NCBI RefSeq assembly: GCF_000758585.1
Contig: NZ_CP009281.1
Coordinates: forward strand, 248,001 to 312,000
Direction of reading: 5' to 3'
Length of the DNA stretch: 64,000 nt
Source: Paenibacillus sp. FSL R5-0345
Lineage (GTDB): Bacteria > Bacillota > Bacilli > Paenibacillales > Paenibacillaceae
Below, piece by piece: positions 25,450 to 34,272 of this stretch (the stretch's first letter is position 1; the number at the start of each line of letters is the position of its first letter). Below the pieces are notes generated by a model. That model made no database searches and was not told where the DNA came from. It saw only the letters and a program-made list of their open reading frames with translations. A program made the translations under genes and the position numbers.

Positions 25450-26477
25450 ATTCTAGATTCCTTTCGCTTGAACCTGGATAAGCTTCTCTCCACAGAAATG
25501 AATCTGTGATATAGAAGCGGGGAGATTAAGAATGCTCGGATATAAAGGGCTAATCTTCGATCATTACCTCTATAACGTCTTATGAGTTCATACATTTCTT
25601 GATTTAGTTCAGGATAGGTATGATCAATGTCGCGAAGTAACTCCTGAATGCTTATGCCTTCTGTCCCATTTAGACAGGTTTTGAGGTTGAAAAAGTAATT
25701 CTCGATCAACTCGCGATTTCTTATATAAGGGGATATCATATCCAGCTTCTCAAAGGGATGGGCCTCGAAATAGGCATCAACCCGTTTGAATACACCGACG
25801 ACATCAAATTTTTTTACATTATAGCTATTGGAAATTGAAGTGTTTCTTTGTAAATAAAACGATAATATATCCGGTAACGTAATGACTGTAGCCGCTCTGG
25901 ACAAGGCTTTGTAGATAAATTCCTGATCCTCTCCATTTACACAGCGTTCTGTATATTTGAGTCCATGATGGAGTAATAGTTCCCGTTTATATGCAATGCT
26001 CCCTGTCCATATCCGCAAGCTTTTGTCCACAAAAATATGAGTCAGCGCTTCACTGCCTGTGATGTCACTATAATCGGAAGAGTAGCTCAAAGTAGTGACT
26101 CCATCCTCTGAAACATGGCTATATCCCCAGCAAATAATCTCGGGGGCTGATGCTTGAGTATGGGTATGAATAGTTCGTACTAAGTCTGTAGAGATATAAT
26201 CATCACCATCCAGAAACAGCACATATTTTCCTGTAGCTTCTGTTAAGCCTCTATTTCTAGCCGCACTAACCCCTTGATTTTCTGTTTGAATGGCTTTGCA
26301 AGAAAGATCGGGGTGAAGTGCGAGAATATTTGCTATCACGTTGTAGGTGTTATCTGTAGATCCGTCGTCCACGATAATGACTTCGAAATGTTGTTCACTT
26401 TGGGTAAGGAGTGAATTAAACATAGGGGTTATATAATGCTCAATATTGTATACAGGGACCACAATGCTTAAATTCAT
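25446..26477 (-). CDS. Family 2 glycosyltransferase, first gene of glycan operon
   Basis: 343 aa. LSIVVPVYNIEHYITPMFNS, VIIVDDGSTDNTYNVI, and VLFLDGDDYIS (D-x-D) define a GT-A domain in the first ~110 residues; QGVSAARNRGL is the usual acceptor loop. C-terminal ~150 residues helical and basic. First gene of the four-gene operon; promoter should lie in the 227-bp spacer shared with the divergent amidohydrolase gene. Confidence 0.92.
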   Translation of the reverse strand: MNLSIVVPVYNIEHYITPMFNSLLTQSEQHFEVIIVDDGSTDNTYNVIANILALHPDLSCKAIQTENQGVSAARNRGLTEATGKYVLFLDGDDYISTDLVRTIHTHTQASAPEIICWGYSHVSEDGVTTLSYSSDYSDITGSEALTHIFVDKSLRIWTGSIAYKRELLLHHGLKYTERCVNGEDQEFIYKALSRAATVITLPDILSFYLQRNTSISNSYNVKKFDVVGVFKRVDAYFEAHPFEKLDMISPYIRNRELIENYFFNLKTCLNGTEGISIQELLRDIDHTYPELNQEMYELIRRYRGNDRRLALYIRAFLISPLLYHRFISVERSLSRFKRKESRI

Positions 26478-26704
26478 GTGCTGGCTCCTTTCCTTAGTAG
26501 AACTGGATAAATAGCTATCTTAAGCTTACCCTCCGTATCAAAAGATTGTATATACTACTTTAGTTTACTTATTGCTACCTCTATTTCGTTGTAACATCAC
26601 GTGAATAATAATTATTACAGTATGTAAAATGACAATCATATCGATTGGTATAACATATATAGAAAGCCATAAAATCATGAACGCTCGAAGCGGAGGGACC
26701 TACA

Positions 26705-27931
26705 ATGCAGCTGCAAAAAATATTCGTAAACGGTGAGAGATTAAAGCATACGATTGAAGCATTTGCGGATTATGGGCGTACAGATAACAACGGCGTGACC
26801 CGGTTATCGCTGACTGAAGAGGATCTTAAGGTTCGGGATTATTTTCGATCCTGTTGTGAAGAATTGGGGATGTCTGTGAAGGTGGACGATATGGGCACGA
26901 TGTACGCTACGCTTGCGGGTGTAGAGTCTGGGCCTCCTATTGTGATTGGTTCGCATATGGATACTGTGAAAAAAGGTGGCAGATTTGATGGCGTACTTGG
27001 GGTAATCGCTGGACTAGAGGTAGTCCGCACACTCGTGGATCATGGGATAAAACCGAAGCTACCGGTGACCATTATGAATTTCACAAACGAAGAAGGCGCT
27101 CGCTTTGAACCTTCGATGATGGCCTCTGGTGTGCTGGCCGGTAAGTTCGATAAGGTGGAAATGTTGAATAAAAAAGATCCGAAGGGTGTTACCTTTGGTG
27201 AAGCACTGGAGAAGAGCGGGTACAAGGGAGAAACGAGCAATCGTATTACCGAAGCTGCTGCTTATTTAGAGCTTCATATCGAGCAAGGTCCCGTGCTAGA
27301 ACAAGAAGAACTGTCGATTGGTCTGGTGGACTGTGTAGTTGGCATGGCTTGTTACGAGATTGAAGTGACGGGTGAATCGGACCACGCGGGCACAACGCCT
27401 ATGGCGATGCGCAAGGATGCCTTGTTCGCTGCCACGGATCTGATCACGGCGCTGCGAAGCAAGCTGAGTGTGCTCGACTCCGAGTTGGTGTATACCATGG
27501 GCAGAATGAACGTGCTACCTAATATTCATACCGTTATTCCTAATAAAGTGATCTTCACCATTGAGGCTAGACATAAAGAGATGGAGATTGTTCGTGAGGT
27601 GGAAGCGATTATCCATGGTTTGCCGGAGAGGCTGCTGGACTGCGAAGTGAGTAAGACCAAGCTTTGGGGCAGAGAGACCGTCTGGTTTGACCGGGGTGTA
27701 TGTGATTTAGTGGAGCAAGCGACACAAGCCTTGGGTTATTCTAATCGGAAGATCGCAAGTGGCGCAGGGCATGATGCTCAGTTCGTAGCCAGCTTTCTGC
27801 CATCCGCGATGGTGTTTGTACCTAGTGTGAAGGGGAAAAGTCATTGTGAAGAGGAGTTTACCTCCTATGAAGACTGTGAAAAAGGGGTAAATGTAATCCT
27901 AGAAACGGTGTTGTTATTACTGTTAAAGTAA
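26705..27931 (+). CDS. M20-family amidohydrolase (N-carbamoyl amino acid hydrolase / allantoate amidohydrolase)
   Basis: 408 aa, ATG with AGCGGAGGG upstream. Zinc motifs are in order: GSHMDTVKKGGRFDG, FTNEEGARFEPSMMASG, LHIEQGPVLE, and the C-terminal SGAGHDAQFV. Family members remove the carbamoyl group of N-carbamoyl-amino acids or split allantoate, releasing ammonia and CO2. The neighbour downstream is alanine dehydrogenase, fitting amino-acid nitrogen catabolism, but they have separate terminators. Exact substrate open. Confidence 0.9.
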   Translation: MQLQKIFVNGERLKHTIEAFADYGRTDNNGVTRLSLTEEDLKVRDYFRSCCEELGMSVKVDDMGTMYATLAGVESGPPIVIGSHMDTVKKGGRFDGVLGVIAGLEVVRTLVDHGIKPKLPVTIMNFTNEEGARFEPSMMASGVLAGKFDKVEMLNKKDPKGVTFGEALEKSGYKGETSNRITEAAAYLELHIEQGPVLEQEELSIGLVDCVVGMACYEIEVTGESDHAGTTPMAMRKDALFAATDLITALRSKLSVLDSELVYTMGRMNVLPNIHTVIPNKVIFTIEARHKEMEIVREVEAIIHGLPERLLDCEVSKTKLWGRETVWFDRGVCDLVEQATQALGYSNRKIASGAGHDAQFVASFLPSAMVFVPSVKGKSHCEEEFTSYEDCEKGVNVILETVLLLLLK

Positions 27932-27994
27932 AACATGTTATTAAACATAACATTCCATTATGGTAGTAGTGCTTTAATTTCATACAAAATCGTC

Positions 27995-28022
27995 AAAAAG
28001 ACACTCTAAGCAGTGTCTTTTT
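27995..28022 (+). terminator. Terminator of the amidohydrolase gene
   Basis: An 11-bp perfect stem AAAAAGACACT / AGTGTCTTTTT with loop ctaagc. An outer CATACAAA/TTTGTATG pairing adds length. U-tract is part of the stem, usable from both strands. Confidence 0.85.
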
Positions 28023-28210
28023 GTATGAGATAATGATTAGGGTTGTGTTGGGTACCAAATGAACCTGAAGTTGATGGGCGGTTTAAGACGAATCCTTTGT
28101 GTAAAAACACAATGATGATAGATAATATTTTAATTTTTTACCAAAATGGGAATACTAAACGTATGTTATCATTCTTTACATAAGGGATCTACATTAGACG
28201 GGAGAGATGA

Positions 28211-29347
28211 ATGATGATTATCGGAGTGCCTAAAGAAATTAAAAATAATGAGAATCGTGTAGCCATAACGCCTGCGGGTGTAGTTAGCCTTATTAAAGAA
28301 GGACATCAAGTGTTAGTGGAAGCCGGGGCTGGTGTGGGAAGCGGATTTCCGAATGAAGAGTATGCTTCTGCCGGAGCAAAGTTGGTTCAGGATGCAGCTA
28401 CGGTCTGGAACTCTGCCGAAATGGTGATGAAAGTCAAAGAACCGCTGGAAAGCGAGTACCCCTATTTCCGTCCAGGCCTTATCTTGTTCACGTATTTGCA
28501 TCTTGCACCTGAACCTTCTCTGGCCGCTGCACTTAAGGACAATGGTGTCTTTGCTATCGGATATGAGACGGTTGTTCATGAACGTACCTTGCCGCTATTA
28601 ACACCGATGAGCGAAGTAGCGGGCCGGATGTCTGTTCAGCTTGGTGCTCAGTTCTTGCAAAAAAACTATGGCGGACAAGGAATTCTTCTCTCCGGTGTTC
28701 CGGGGGTTAGTCGCGGGAAAGTTAGCATTATCGGCGGTGGCGTAGTAGGTACCAATGCTGCGAAAATGGCGATCGGATTGGGAGCTGATGTTACGATTGT
28801 TGACCTCAGTGCAGAAAGATTACGTCAATTAGATGATATTTTTGGGGCACAGATCAATACACTGATCTCGAACCCTTACAATATTGCCAAAGTAGTAGCT
28901 GAGGCAGATCTGTTGGTAGGTGCGGTGTTGATTCCGGGTGCAAAAGCGCCGAAGCTGGTTACAGAGGAAATGGTCAAGACCATGAAGCCGGGGTCAGTGA
29001 TTGTTGATGTGGCCATTGACCAAGGCGGTATCGTAGAGACGATTGACAGAGTGACAACACATGATAATCCTGTATTTATCAAGCACGGCGTACTGCATTA
29101 TTCTGTTGCTAATATGCCGGGTGCTGTTGCCAAAACTTCGACGATTGCTTTAACCAATGTCACCGTTCCATACGCCCTGCAAATTGCCAATAAAGGCGTG
29201 GTCAAGGCGATTCAGGAAAATGCCGGCCTAAGAAGCGGTGTAAATGTCGCTAATGGAAAAATCACCTGCCAAGCCGTAGCTGAAGCACTTGGAGAGAAAC
29301 ATTTTACGGTAGAACAAGCGATGGAGCAAACGTTCACGATGAGTTAA
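28211..29347 (+). CDS. ald: Alanine dehydrogenase
   Basis: 378 aa, full length for Ald. [20 protein letters not shown] is the diagnostic start; [10 protein letters not shown] holds a catalytic Lys, [10 protein letters not shown] the catalytic His, and [20 protein letters not shown] the NAD Rossmann loop. The enzyme converts L-alanine to pyruvate and ammonia with NAD+, in nutrition and sporulation. ATG 28211 or 28214 could both be used. The PucR-type regulator at 30391 is on the same strand beyond a 1-kb spacer, echoing the adeR-ald pair of Bacillus subtilis. Confidence 0.97.
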   Translation: MMIIGVPKEIKNNENRVAITPAGVVSLIKEGHQVLVEAGAGVGSGFPNEEYASAGAKLVQDAATVWNSAEMVMKVKEPLESEYPYFRPGLILFTYLHLAPEPSLAAALKDNGVFAIGYETVVHERTLPLLTPMSEVAGRMSVQLGAQFLQKNYGGQGILLSGVPGVSRGKVSIIGGGVVGTNAAKMAIGLGADVTIVDLSAERLRQLDDIFGAQINTLISNPYNIAKVVAEADLLVGAVLIPGAKAPKLVTEEMVKTMKPGSVIVDVAIDQGGIVETIDRVTTHDNPVFIKHGVLHYSVANMPGAVAKTSTIALTNVTVPYALQIANKGVVKAIQENAGLRSGVNVANGKITCQAVAEALGEKHFTVEQAMEQTFTMS

Positions 29348-29381
29348 ATAGATGCGTTCCAAATGAGTAATGATATTTGGA

Positions 29382-29430
29382 AACCGACAAACAGCAAATT
29401 CCCGCTATGGGAGTTTGCTGTTTGTCGGTT
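29382..29430 (+). other. Long hairpin downstream of ald
   Basis: A 22-bp stem (arms start AACCGACAAACAG and end CTGTTTGTCGGTT) with a single T-G wobble and loop gctat. No T-tract follows on either strand, so it resembles a processing or protective hairpin more than a classical terminator, though it may still end ald mRNA. Confidence 0.7.
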
Positions 29431-29790
29431 CTGGGGGAATACACCTGGCTAGCTTCTCTTTTGAAGTGAGGAGATCTGGTAGAAATCTGCTTGTGTGATC
29501 TCGAAGGTGGAATTCTCTGCACTCTGCACTTTGCACTTGCTTAAATCGAGTAGAAGCTTGCAGGCTGGTGATAAAAGTAACTGAAATGCGTAGTGGTGTG
29601 GTTGGGTCGGGTATGTGTGATGGTATGTTATTAAAAGTAAAGTTCTATTTCGCTGTGGCTAGGTACAGTAGATGTAACTAAAGCTGTGCAAAAGAAGGGT
29701 AGAATACGTAGAAGTTGGTATTCGAGCACATCTAGCTAGTTTCAACTATGCGTAGCCTGATTAGGCCGGTTATAGCTGGATTTAGTTTCT

Positions 29791-29870
29791 GGTTTTTGGT
29801 TTTTGGTTTTTGGTTTTTGGTTTTTGGTTTTTTGGTTTTTTGGTTTTTTTGGTTTTTTGGTTTTTTGGTT
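29791..29870. repeat. GGTTTTT microsatellite
   Basis: Ten tandem GGTn units: the first five have T5, then T6, T6, T7, T6, T6. Uniform phase and growing T-runs indicate polymerase slippage. G2 runs spaced by T5-7 could also fold as a two-tetrad quadruplex. It lies in the ald-adeR spacer; a function is not evident. Confidence 0.9.
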
Positions 29871-29895
29871 ACGATGAGAGGCTTGTTGAGATAGT

Positions 29896-30082
29896 TTTTG
29901 GGGAAATCCTCCCTAAAAATTACGCATAAATAGCTTAAAATGCAATAATTAGGGAATTTCTCCCTAATAATACGAAGAAAATGTCCGATTACAACCTAAT
30001 CGGATAAAAATTAGGGAGTTTTTCCCTGATTAGTGGTAAAACAAGCCCAAAACACAGAATTTTAGGGAGGAATTCCCTAAAA
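29896..30082. repeat. Array of four TTAGGGA-N5-TCCCTAA hairpins
   Basis: Copies at 29896-29918, 29948-29968, 30010-30030 and 30060-30082. All have arms of 8-9 bp and a loop of exactly five bases whose sequence differs each time (aatcc, atttc, gtttt, ggaat). The two deviations in the arms are G-T wobbles that keep pairing. Centres are 51, 62 and 51 bp apart; the longer interval holds another hairpin, TCCGATT/AATCGGA (29983-30004). Not coding. Confidence 0.85.
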
Positions 30083-30390
30083 ACTCTAAAGGTGCTCTCT
30101 CAAATAGCGATTTATGTGCTGTCGAGCCACTCCGTCACCCGCACTCAACGTAACTCTCATCAACGTAGCCTGCAACTCCGTCCCATGCAAACCCGCAACC
30201 CTGTAACCAACGTAACCGTAACTCAACAACTCCGCCCACACGGGAATTTATAACCCCGTAGCTCCTTTGCCCTGTCATCTCCCGGCCCGTGACCACGCCC
30301 TCCATCCCATTATCTATAGTCAGCTGAGAGCACGCATACTATAATAAAATCACGCTAGAATGCAAGGTTCGGCTATTTTTTCGGGCAGGG
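30083..30390. other. C/A-rich low-complexity spacer before adeR-like gene
   Basis: No ORF worth reporting. The top strand is strongly C-rich and G-poor with degenerate reuse of CAACGTAACTC-like words (30145-30230), opposite in strand bias to the G/T-rich stretch at 29560-29870. The end carries the promoter area of the regulator, with TATAAT at 30341-30346, and a GGCAGGGGT ribosome site. Confidence 0.5.
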
Positions 30391-31659
30391 GTGGGGCTAG
30401 TGACGGATAAGGATCCATTGTTTGATCGTTTCTTCGATAGTATGGAATCGTTGGCGGATGCGATTAGTGAGTCTCTTCAATCTCAAGTTACGATTGAGGA
30501 TAGTAATCACCATGTGATCGGATACAGCTCCCATCAATTTGAGAGTGATTCCGCGAGAATTTCAACCATTATCGGAAAGCGCGTACCTAATGCTGTCATT
30601 ATTGGGTTGCGCAAGAAGGGGATTATGCAGCAGCTTGAGAGCGCTACACGTCCGATTCGGATTCCTGCGGTCATGGAGGTAGGGCTTGGTCCCCGACTCG
30701 CTATTTGCATCAAACATCAGAAGGAAATTCTCGGATACATATGGGTAGTGGATGCAGGCAATCTAGTTGAAGGGCACGCGGAGAATATTGTAGAGAAAGC
30801 GGCGGCCATCGTTGGTCGTTATATATTGAAGCAACGGGGTTGGAAGACGAAGCAGGAGAAGACTCAGGAGGATTTTTTCTGGAAGCTGCTCACCTCCCAT
30901 TATGACAATGAAGCGAATATCAAGCAGGATGCGGAAGTTTGGTCGATTCTTTTGCCGGAAAAATATTATATTAGCGTGTTTGAGAGTGACAAAATTATCA
31001 ATGATCATCTCATACTTCGGTTTCGGCAAACTATGGCCTCTTATCCGGGGCTGCAATTATTGTTTCTGACGGCGGAGCACAATCGGTTGATTATATTGTT
31101 TTCATTCAGCTTTCGCATGGAAGGAACGGGTGGGCTGTTTTCGTTCATGCATAAAATTATCGAGGATATGCGTAAAAGTGAGAGCTGTATGCTAGCAGCA
31201 GGCTGTAGTCTGGATTACACCGAGTATATGTCGGCGGCTATTGCGTATTGGGAAGCGGGATCCATTCTGGAGATCAAGAAGCTGCTGCCTTTTCATGGCC
31301 GGGAGTTACTATTGTATGAGGATATTGGATTTTGGGCGTATATTCCGGCTATGCTGGAGCAAAAGCGCAGTCGAACCCGCAAAAGTCCTCTGCTCTATCC
31401 GCTTAAAGAGCATGATCGCGAGCATAAAAGTGATTTTCTAAAAACGATCGCCGTTTATTTATCGCTCAATGGAAACCTGAAGGAATCGGCTGCTTTTTTA
31501 CATATTCATACCAACACATTGCTGTATAGATTAAATCGCATAGCAGAGATTACAGGTAAAAGCTTGAAGGATACTGGATACCGTACTTCTATTTATTTGG
31601 ATATTTTGACGGAAGAGACCAGGCAGCTCAATCAGTGGTTTGTTGAGGCACGGGAATAA
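30391..31659 (+). CDS. PucR-type regulator, AdeR-like
   Basis: 422 aa. The N-terminal half (SLADAISESLQSQVTIEDSN, then IPAVMEVGLGPRLAICIKH) is a GAF/PucR-like sensor; the C-terminus is the PucR HTH: YLSLNGNLKESAAFLHIHTN followed by TLLYRLNRIAEITG. B. subtilis AdeR, of this family, activates ald, and this gene lies on the same strand downstream of ald, so control of ald by alanine is a fair inference. The GTG at 30391 is used here; GTG 30400 is an alternative. Confidence 0.85.
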   Translation: MGLVTDKDPLFDRFFDSMESLADAISESLQSQVTIEDSNHHVIGYSSHQFESDSARISTIIGKRVPNAVIIGLRKKGIMQQLESATRPIRIPAVMEVGLGPRLAICIKHQKEILGYIWVVDAGNLVEGHAENIVEKAAAIVGRYILKQRGWKTKQEKTQEDFFWKLLTSHYDNEANIKQDAEVWSILLPEKYYISVFESDKIINDHLILRFRQTMASYPGLQLLFLTAEHNRLIILFSFSFRMEGTGGLFSFMHKIIEDMRKSESCMLAAGCSLDYTEYMSAAIAYWEAGSILEIKKLLPFHGRELLLYEDIGFWAYIPAMLEQKRSRTRKSPLLYPLKEHDREHKSDFLKTIAVYLSLNGNLKESAAFLHIHTNTLLYRLNRIAEITGKSLKDTGYRTSIYLDILTEETRQLNQWFVEARE

Positions 31660-31737
31660 AATGAATTAAGCACCAACTGGGCAGTGAACACGTACAATAA
31701 CCTATATTTAGAACCTATAACATTGGAGGGACTAAGC

Positions 31738-32466
31738 ATGGTGAAGGAAGTTCGTTCACCCGATGCCCTTGACTTTGAACGGAAAATGAGAGAAAGCATC
31801 GTGGATTCGGCCGAAGGTTTAAATAATAGTGGAGCGGATTTTGCAACATTTGATGAGTCACGCGGTAATCCGCAATTTTGGACGCGTACAGATATCGGAG
31901 GACTTCAGCTGAATGCTGGCGTGGCACCTTCGGTTGGGGTTAAAGACATTTTTCGGAACGGACATTTATATGCCTTCGAATGCGCGACAGCGATGGTCAT
32001 TGTTATGTACAGGGCGACAATTGAAGCTATAGGTGAAGAAGCTTTTAATAGGTATTTTAAGGATTTGTTCTTATGGGATTGGAACTACGACGAGAATCTA
32101 CGCTTAGTTACGAATTATAATAAGGATCAGATGCTTCGGGGAGATGTTGTGTATTTCAGGAATCCAGATCATGCCCCTAGCAAGCCGGAATGGCAGGGTG
32201 AGAATGCTGTTAAGCTTGAAGAAGACCTGTTTTATGGCCACGGCATTGGGATAACCACTGCAGAAATTATCATAGACTCTCTTAATGAGGAAAGAGTGCC
32301 CGGAAGTAATGTTTCAGCTTTTCTTACGAATGAATCGATACATCCTGATTTTAATTATTTACAGAGATTGTCTACAGAATCTGTCTTACCCATGGCGGAA
32401 AACAGAGGCTCCCAATACACTGTTTTTTCAAGAATAGGGGTTCGAAGCTACATTTATAAAATCTAG
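31738..32466 (+). CDS. tgl: Protein-glutamine gamma-glutamyltransferase (spore transglutaminase)
   Basis: 242 aa from ATG 31738, seven bases after GGAGGG; a GTG at 31684 lacks a proper site. The catalytic segment YAFECATAMVIVMYRA matches bacterial Tgl (Glu-Cys pair, Cys at residue 82), with QGENAVKLEEDLFYGHGIGI carrying the second conserved Glu. In B. subtilis Tgl cross-links coat proteins such as GerQ through epsilon-(gamma-glutamyl)lysine bonds during sporulation. This copy lacks about 35 residues found at the N-terminus of the B. subtilis protein, but the core is intact. Confidence 0.93.
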   Translation: MVKEVRSPDALDFERKMRESIVDSAEGLNNSGADFATFDESRGNPQFWTRTDIGGLQLNAGVAPSVGVKDIFRNGHLYAFECATAMVIVMYRATIEAIGEEAFNRYFKDLFLWDWNYDENLRLVTNYNKDQMLRGDVVYFRNPDHAPSKPEWQGENAVKLEEDLFYGHGIGITTAEIIIDSLNEERVPGSNVSAFLTNESIHPDFNYLQRLSTESVLPMAENRGSQYTVFSRIGVRSYIYKI

Positions 32467-32506
32467 AATCTAAGAAAGCACCAAGAAAAGCAATCTTCCT
32501 GCAAAA

Positions 32507-32538
32507 AAATCCCGGACCTCCGATAAGGTCTGGGATTT
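32507..32538. terminator. Bidirectional terminator between tgl and hflX
   Basis: A 13-bp stem AAATCCCGGACCT / AGGTCTGGGATTT with one mismatch and loop ccgata. The minus strand continues with a T7 run, so it chiefly ends hflX; on the plus strand it can stop tgl read-through. Confidence 0.85.
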
Positions 32539-32553
32539 GTTGTGTTCGATAAC

Positions 32554-33819
32554 CTAAAGCTCTGTAAAATCGTTGCGGAATTTTTCGAAATCAGATTTTC
32601 TACATTCCAGCGCAAGCCGTGTGCCTGTTTCTTCATAGCTTGTGGATTGAACATGGGCATGCTCGTTAAAATAAGAAACCACATTGCCGCGATCGAATGG
32701 AATCAAAATTTCACACTGAACATAATCCGTAAAAACATGGCTGCGAATCAGATCAGTAAGTTCAGCCATTCCACTATTTTGTTTCGCGGAGAGATAGATG
32801 TTGTCCCCTTCAATATGCGGGTAAGGCAAGTCTGTTAGGTCAGCCTTATTATAGGCATAGATCGTCGGAATCTGATCAGCGCCGAGTGTTTTTAATGTCT
32901 CATCCGTGACGGCCATATGCTGCTGATGCTGTGGATCAGAAATATCGACTACGTGAATCAATAAGTCAGCTTCGGTCACCTCTTCAAGTGTGGAGCGAAA
33001 GGCTTTGACTAGATGATGGGGAAGCTGGCTGACGAATCCAACGGTATCCGTTAATAAAAAGGTTTTGTGATCCGGTAGCTCAATGCTCCGAACGGATGTC
33101 TCCAGCGTAGCAAATAACATATCTTTGGCGAACACTTGCTTATTAGAGCCTGGATGGAACGTCTCCACCATCACATTCATTAAGCTGGACTTGCCGGTAT
33201 TCGTGTAGCCGACGAGACAGACAACCGGAATTTCATTCTTATGCCGCTGCTTCCGCTGAATTTGGCGTCTTGCCACTTGCTGTTGAAGCTCAACTTGTAA
33301 CGCTGTAATCCGTTCTTCAATTCTTCTGCGATCCAGCTCCAGCTTCGTTTCACCTGCGCCTCTGTTCTTCAGCCCAGCACCACCGCCTTGTCTGCCAAGG
33401 GACTCCCGGAGTCCTGTTAATCGAGGCAACATATATTGCAGCTTGGCTACTTCTACTTGCAGCTGTGCTTCTTTGGTCTTCGCTCTTTCTGCGAAAATAT
33501 TCAGAATTAGAATCGTCCGGTCAATGACCTGACGATCCAAAGAAGACTCTAAATTGCGAATCTGTGATGGGGACAGCTCATCGTTAAAAATAACAATAGG
33601 AGCATCATGCGCTTCCAGAAGCGCTGATAATTCCTGGATTTTGCCTGTGCCGATATAGTGGGAAGGGTTGATCCGACTTGCCTTTTGACTAAGCTCTCCG
33701 ACAACCTCCAGGTCACAGGCGGCAGCCAAATTGCGCAGCTCCTCCATGGAATAGGCAAAGTTTGTTTCGTTTTGAAGCTGGACACCGACTATAATAGCTT
33801 TTTCTCGTAGTTGTTCCAT
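32554..33819 (-). CDS. hflX: Ribosome-splitting GTPase HflX
   Basis: 421 aa. N-terminal nucleotide-binding HflX domain (SHYIGTGKIQELSALLEAHD; IVIFNDELSPSQIRNLE), Gly-rich linker GRQGGGAGLKNRGAGETKLE, helical arm rich in Gln/Arg (~165-195), then the G domain: GYTNTGKSSLMN (G1, ~202), TLETSVRSIE (G2), DTVGFV (G3), NKAD (G4), SAK (G5), with an extra C-terminal domain. HflX splits stalled 70S ribosomes under heat stress or antibiotics; HflX-type proteins confer macrolide/lincosamide tolerance in Listeria. Start ATG 33819 behind TGGAGGA. The preceding leader suggests attenuation control. Confidence 0.96.
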   Translation of the reverse strand: MEQLREKAIIVGVQLQNETNFAYSMEELRNLAAACDLEVVGELSQKASRINPSHYIGTGKIQELSALLEAHDAPIVIFNDELSPSQIRNLESSLDRQVIDRTILILNIFAERAKTKEAQLQVEVAKLQYMLPRLTGLRESLGRQGGGAGLKNRGAGETKLELDRRRIEERITALQVELQQQVARRQIQRKQRHKNEIPVVCLVGYTNTGKSSLMNVMVETFHPGSNKQVFAKDMLFATLETSVRSIELPDHKTFLLTDTVGFVSQLPHHLVKAFRSTLEEVTEADLLIHVVDISDPQHQQHMAVTDETLKTLGADQIPTIYAYNKADLTDLPYPHIEGDNIYLSAKQNSGMAELTDLIRSHVFTDYVQCEILIPFDRGNVVSYFNEHAHVQSTSYEETGTRLALECRKSDFEKFRNDFTEL

Positions 33820-33861
33820 ATATTAATCATCCTCCAGTAGTAAATAGTAAACGCAAAAAAA

Positions 33862-33880
33862 CACAGGCCATCTGCCTGTG
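33862..33880 (-). terminator. Leader terminator (attenuator) upstream of hflX
   Basis: On the minus strand CACAGGC-agatg-GCCTGTG is followed by seven T. It ends only ~42 bp before the hflX start and after ~390 nt of leader, so transcripts begun at the 34273-34301 promoter must read through it to express hflX. Confidence 0.85.
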
Positions 33881-33881
33881 C

Positions 33882-33953
33882 TTACGGTTCGTTAGAGGAC
33901 GTCAGAACAAATGTGTAAGGAGAAATCTCCATTACCACATTCGGGTCATCCAT
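33882..33953 (-). CDS. 23-codon ORF abutting the leader terminator (doubtful)
   Basis: ATG 33953 to TAA 33882 encodes MDDPNVVMEISPYTFVLTSS then NEP. No Shine-Dalgarno precedes it and it overlaps the 33910-33941 hairpin, so translation is doubtful. The stop is one base from the terminator stem, which would let a ribosome here affect termination. Confidence 0.2.
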   Translation of the reverse strand: MDDPNVVMEISPYTFVLTSSNEP

Positions 33954-34027
33954 AGATATATCGAATTAAACAACGGCTGGGGCGTAGGGAAATAATAACT
34001 TAATCCCTTACGAGCAGCAGTTGGTTT

Positions 34028-34125
34028 AAATTATAAGAAAGTATAAGTTTCACGATATACTTTATCCTTATAATTCTCACATAAACGCTACCGTCCTTAT
34101 AAGGACGCCGAAGGCGTTTTAGTTT
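34028..34125 (+). repeat. Three-hairpin repeat element, copy A
   Basis: Order on the plus strand: a long TATAAG/CTTATA hairpin around GTTTCAC, then palindrome GTCCTTATAAGGAC, then CGCC-gaa-GGCG followed by TTTTAGTTT. Copy B at 40126-40216 keeps the same order with changed but still pairing arms and an identical AGGACGCCGAAGGCG. It lies inverted inside the hflX leader. Confidence 0.65.
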
Positions 34126-34201
34126 GTTGGCTTCTATGGAGTTAAATGGGTAGACCTATCCTGAGTCCTCTGCACATGGGCAGAGCTTTAGCGCTATTCA
34201 A

Positions 34202-34240
34202 TTAGCTGCGCAAAGTTCTAACTCGGATAAAGTCTATCAC
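34202..34240 (-). CDS. Leader peptide of hflX with Arg-Val-Arg arrest motif
   Basis: GTG 34240 to TAA 34202 encodes MIDFIRVRTLRS (12 aa). GGAGGG (34247-34252) is six bases upstream, an ideal ribosome site, and a promoter lies 33 bp further up. R6-V7-R8 is the +X+ motif known to arrest ribosomes in the presence of macrolides (as in the ErmD-type leader with RLR). The peptide is too short to have another role; it is read as the sensor of the hflX attenuator. It was found by reading the leader and has no ATG. Confidence 0.65.
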   Translation of the reverse strand: MIDFIRVRTLRS

Positions 34241-34272
34241 ACGTAACCCTCCGTTCATAAAAAGTTAAGTCG

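Larger units (their letters stand above)
33862..34266 (-). ncRNA. hflX leader RNA with uORF and alternative hairpins
   Basis: Predicted transcript from about 34266 to the terminator. In 5'-3' order (minus) it contains a ribosome site and 12-codon ORF; a CTTTGCGC/GCGCTAAAG hairpin that uses the last uORF codons; CTCTGC/GCAGAG; an outer GAGTTA/TAACTC pairing; the inverted copy of a repeat element (34028-34125); a CGTAAGGGA/TCCCTACG stem; a long AATGTG...CACATT stem (33910-33941); and the terminator. uORF codons pairing with downstream RNA is the layout expected for ribosome-stalling attenuation. Folding was judged by eye. Confidence 0.6.

Noticed and set aside
33588..34270. 6S RNA, RNase P, tmRNA, SRP RNA or riboswitch in the hflX upstream region
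   Set aside because: None of the consensus core motifs that I know for these RNAs could be found; uORF plus terminator explains the region better.
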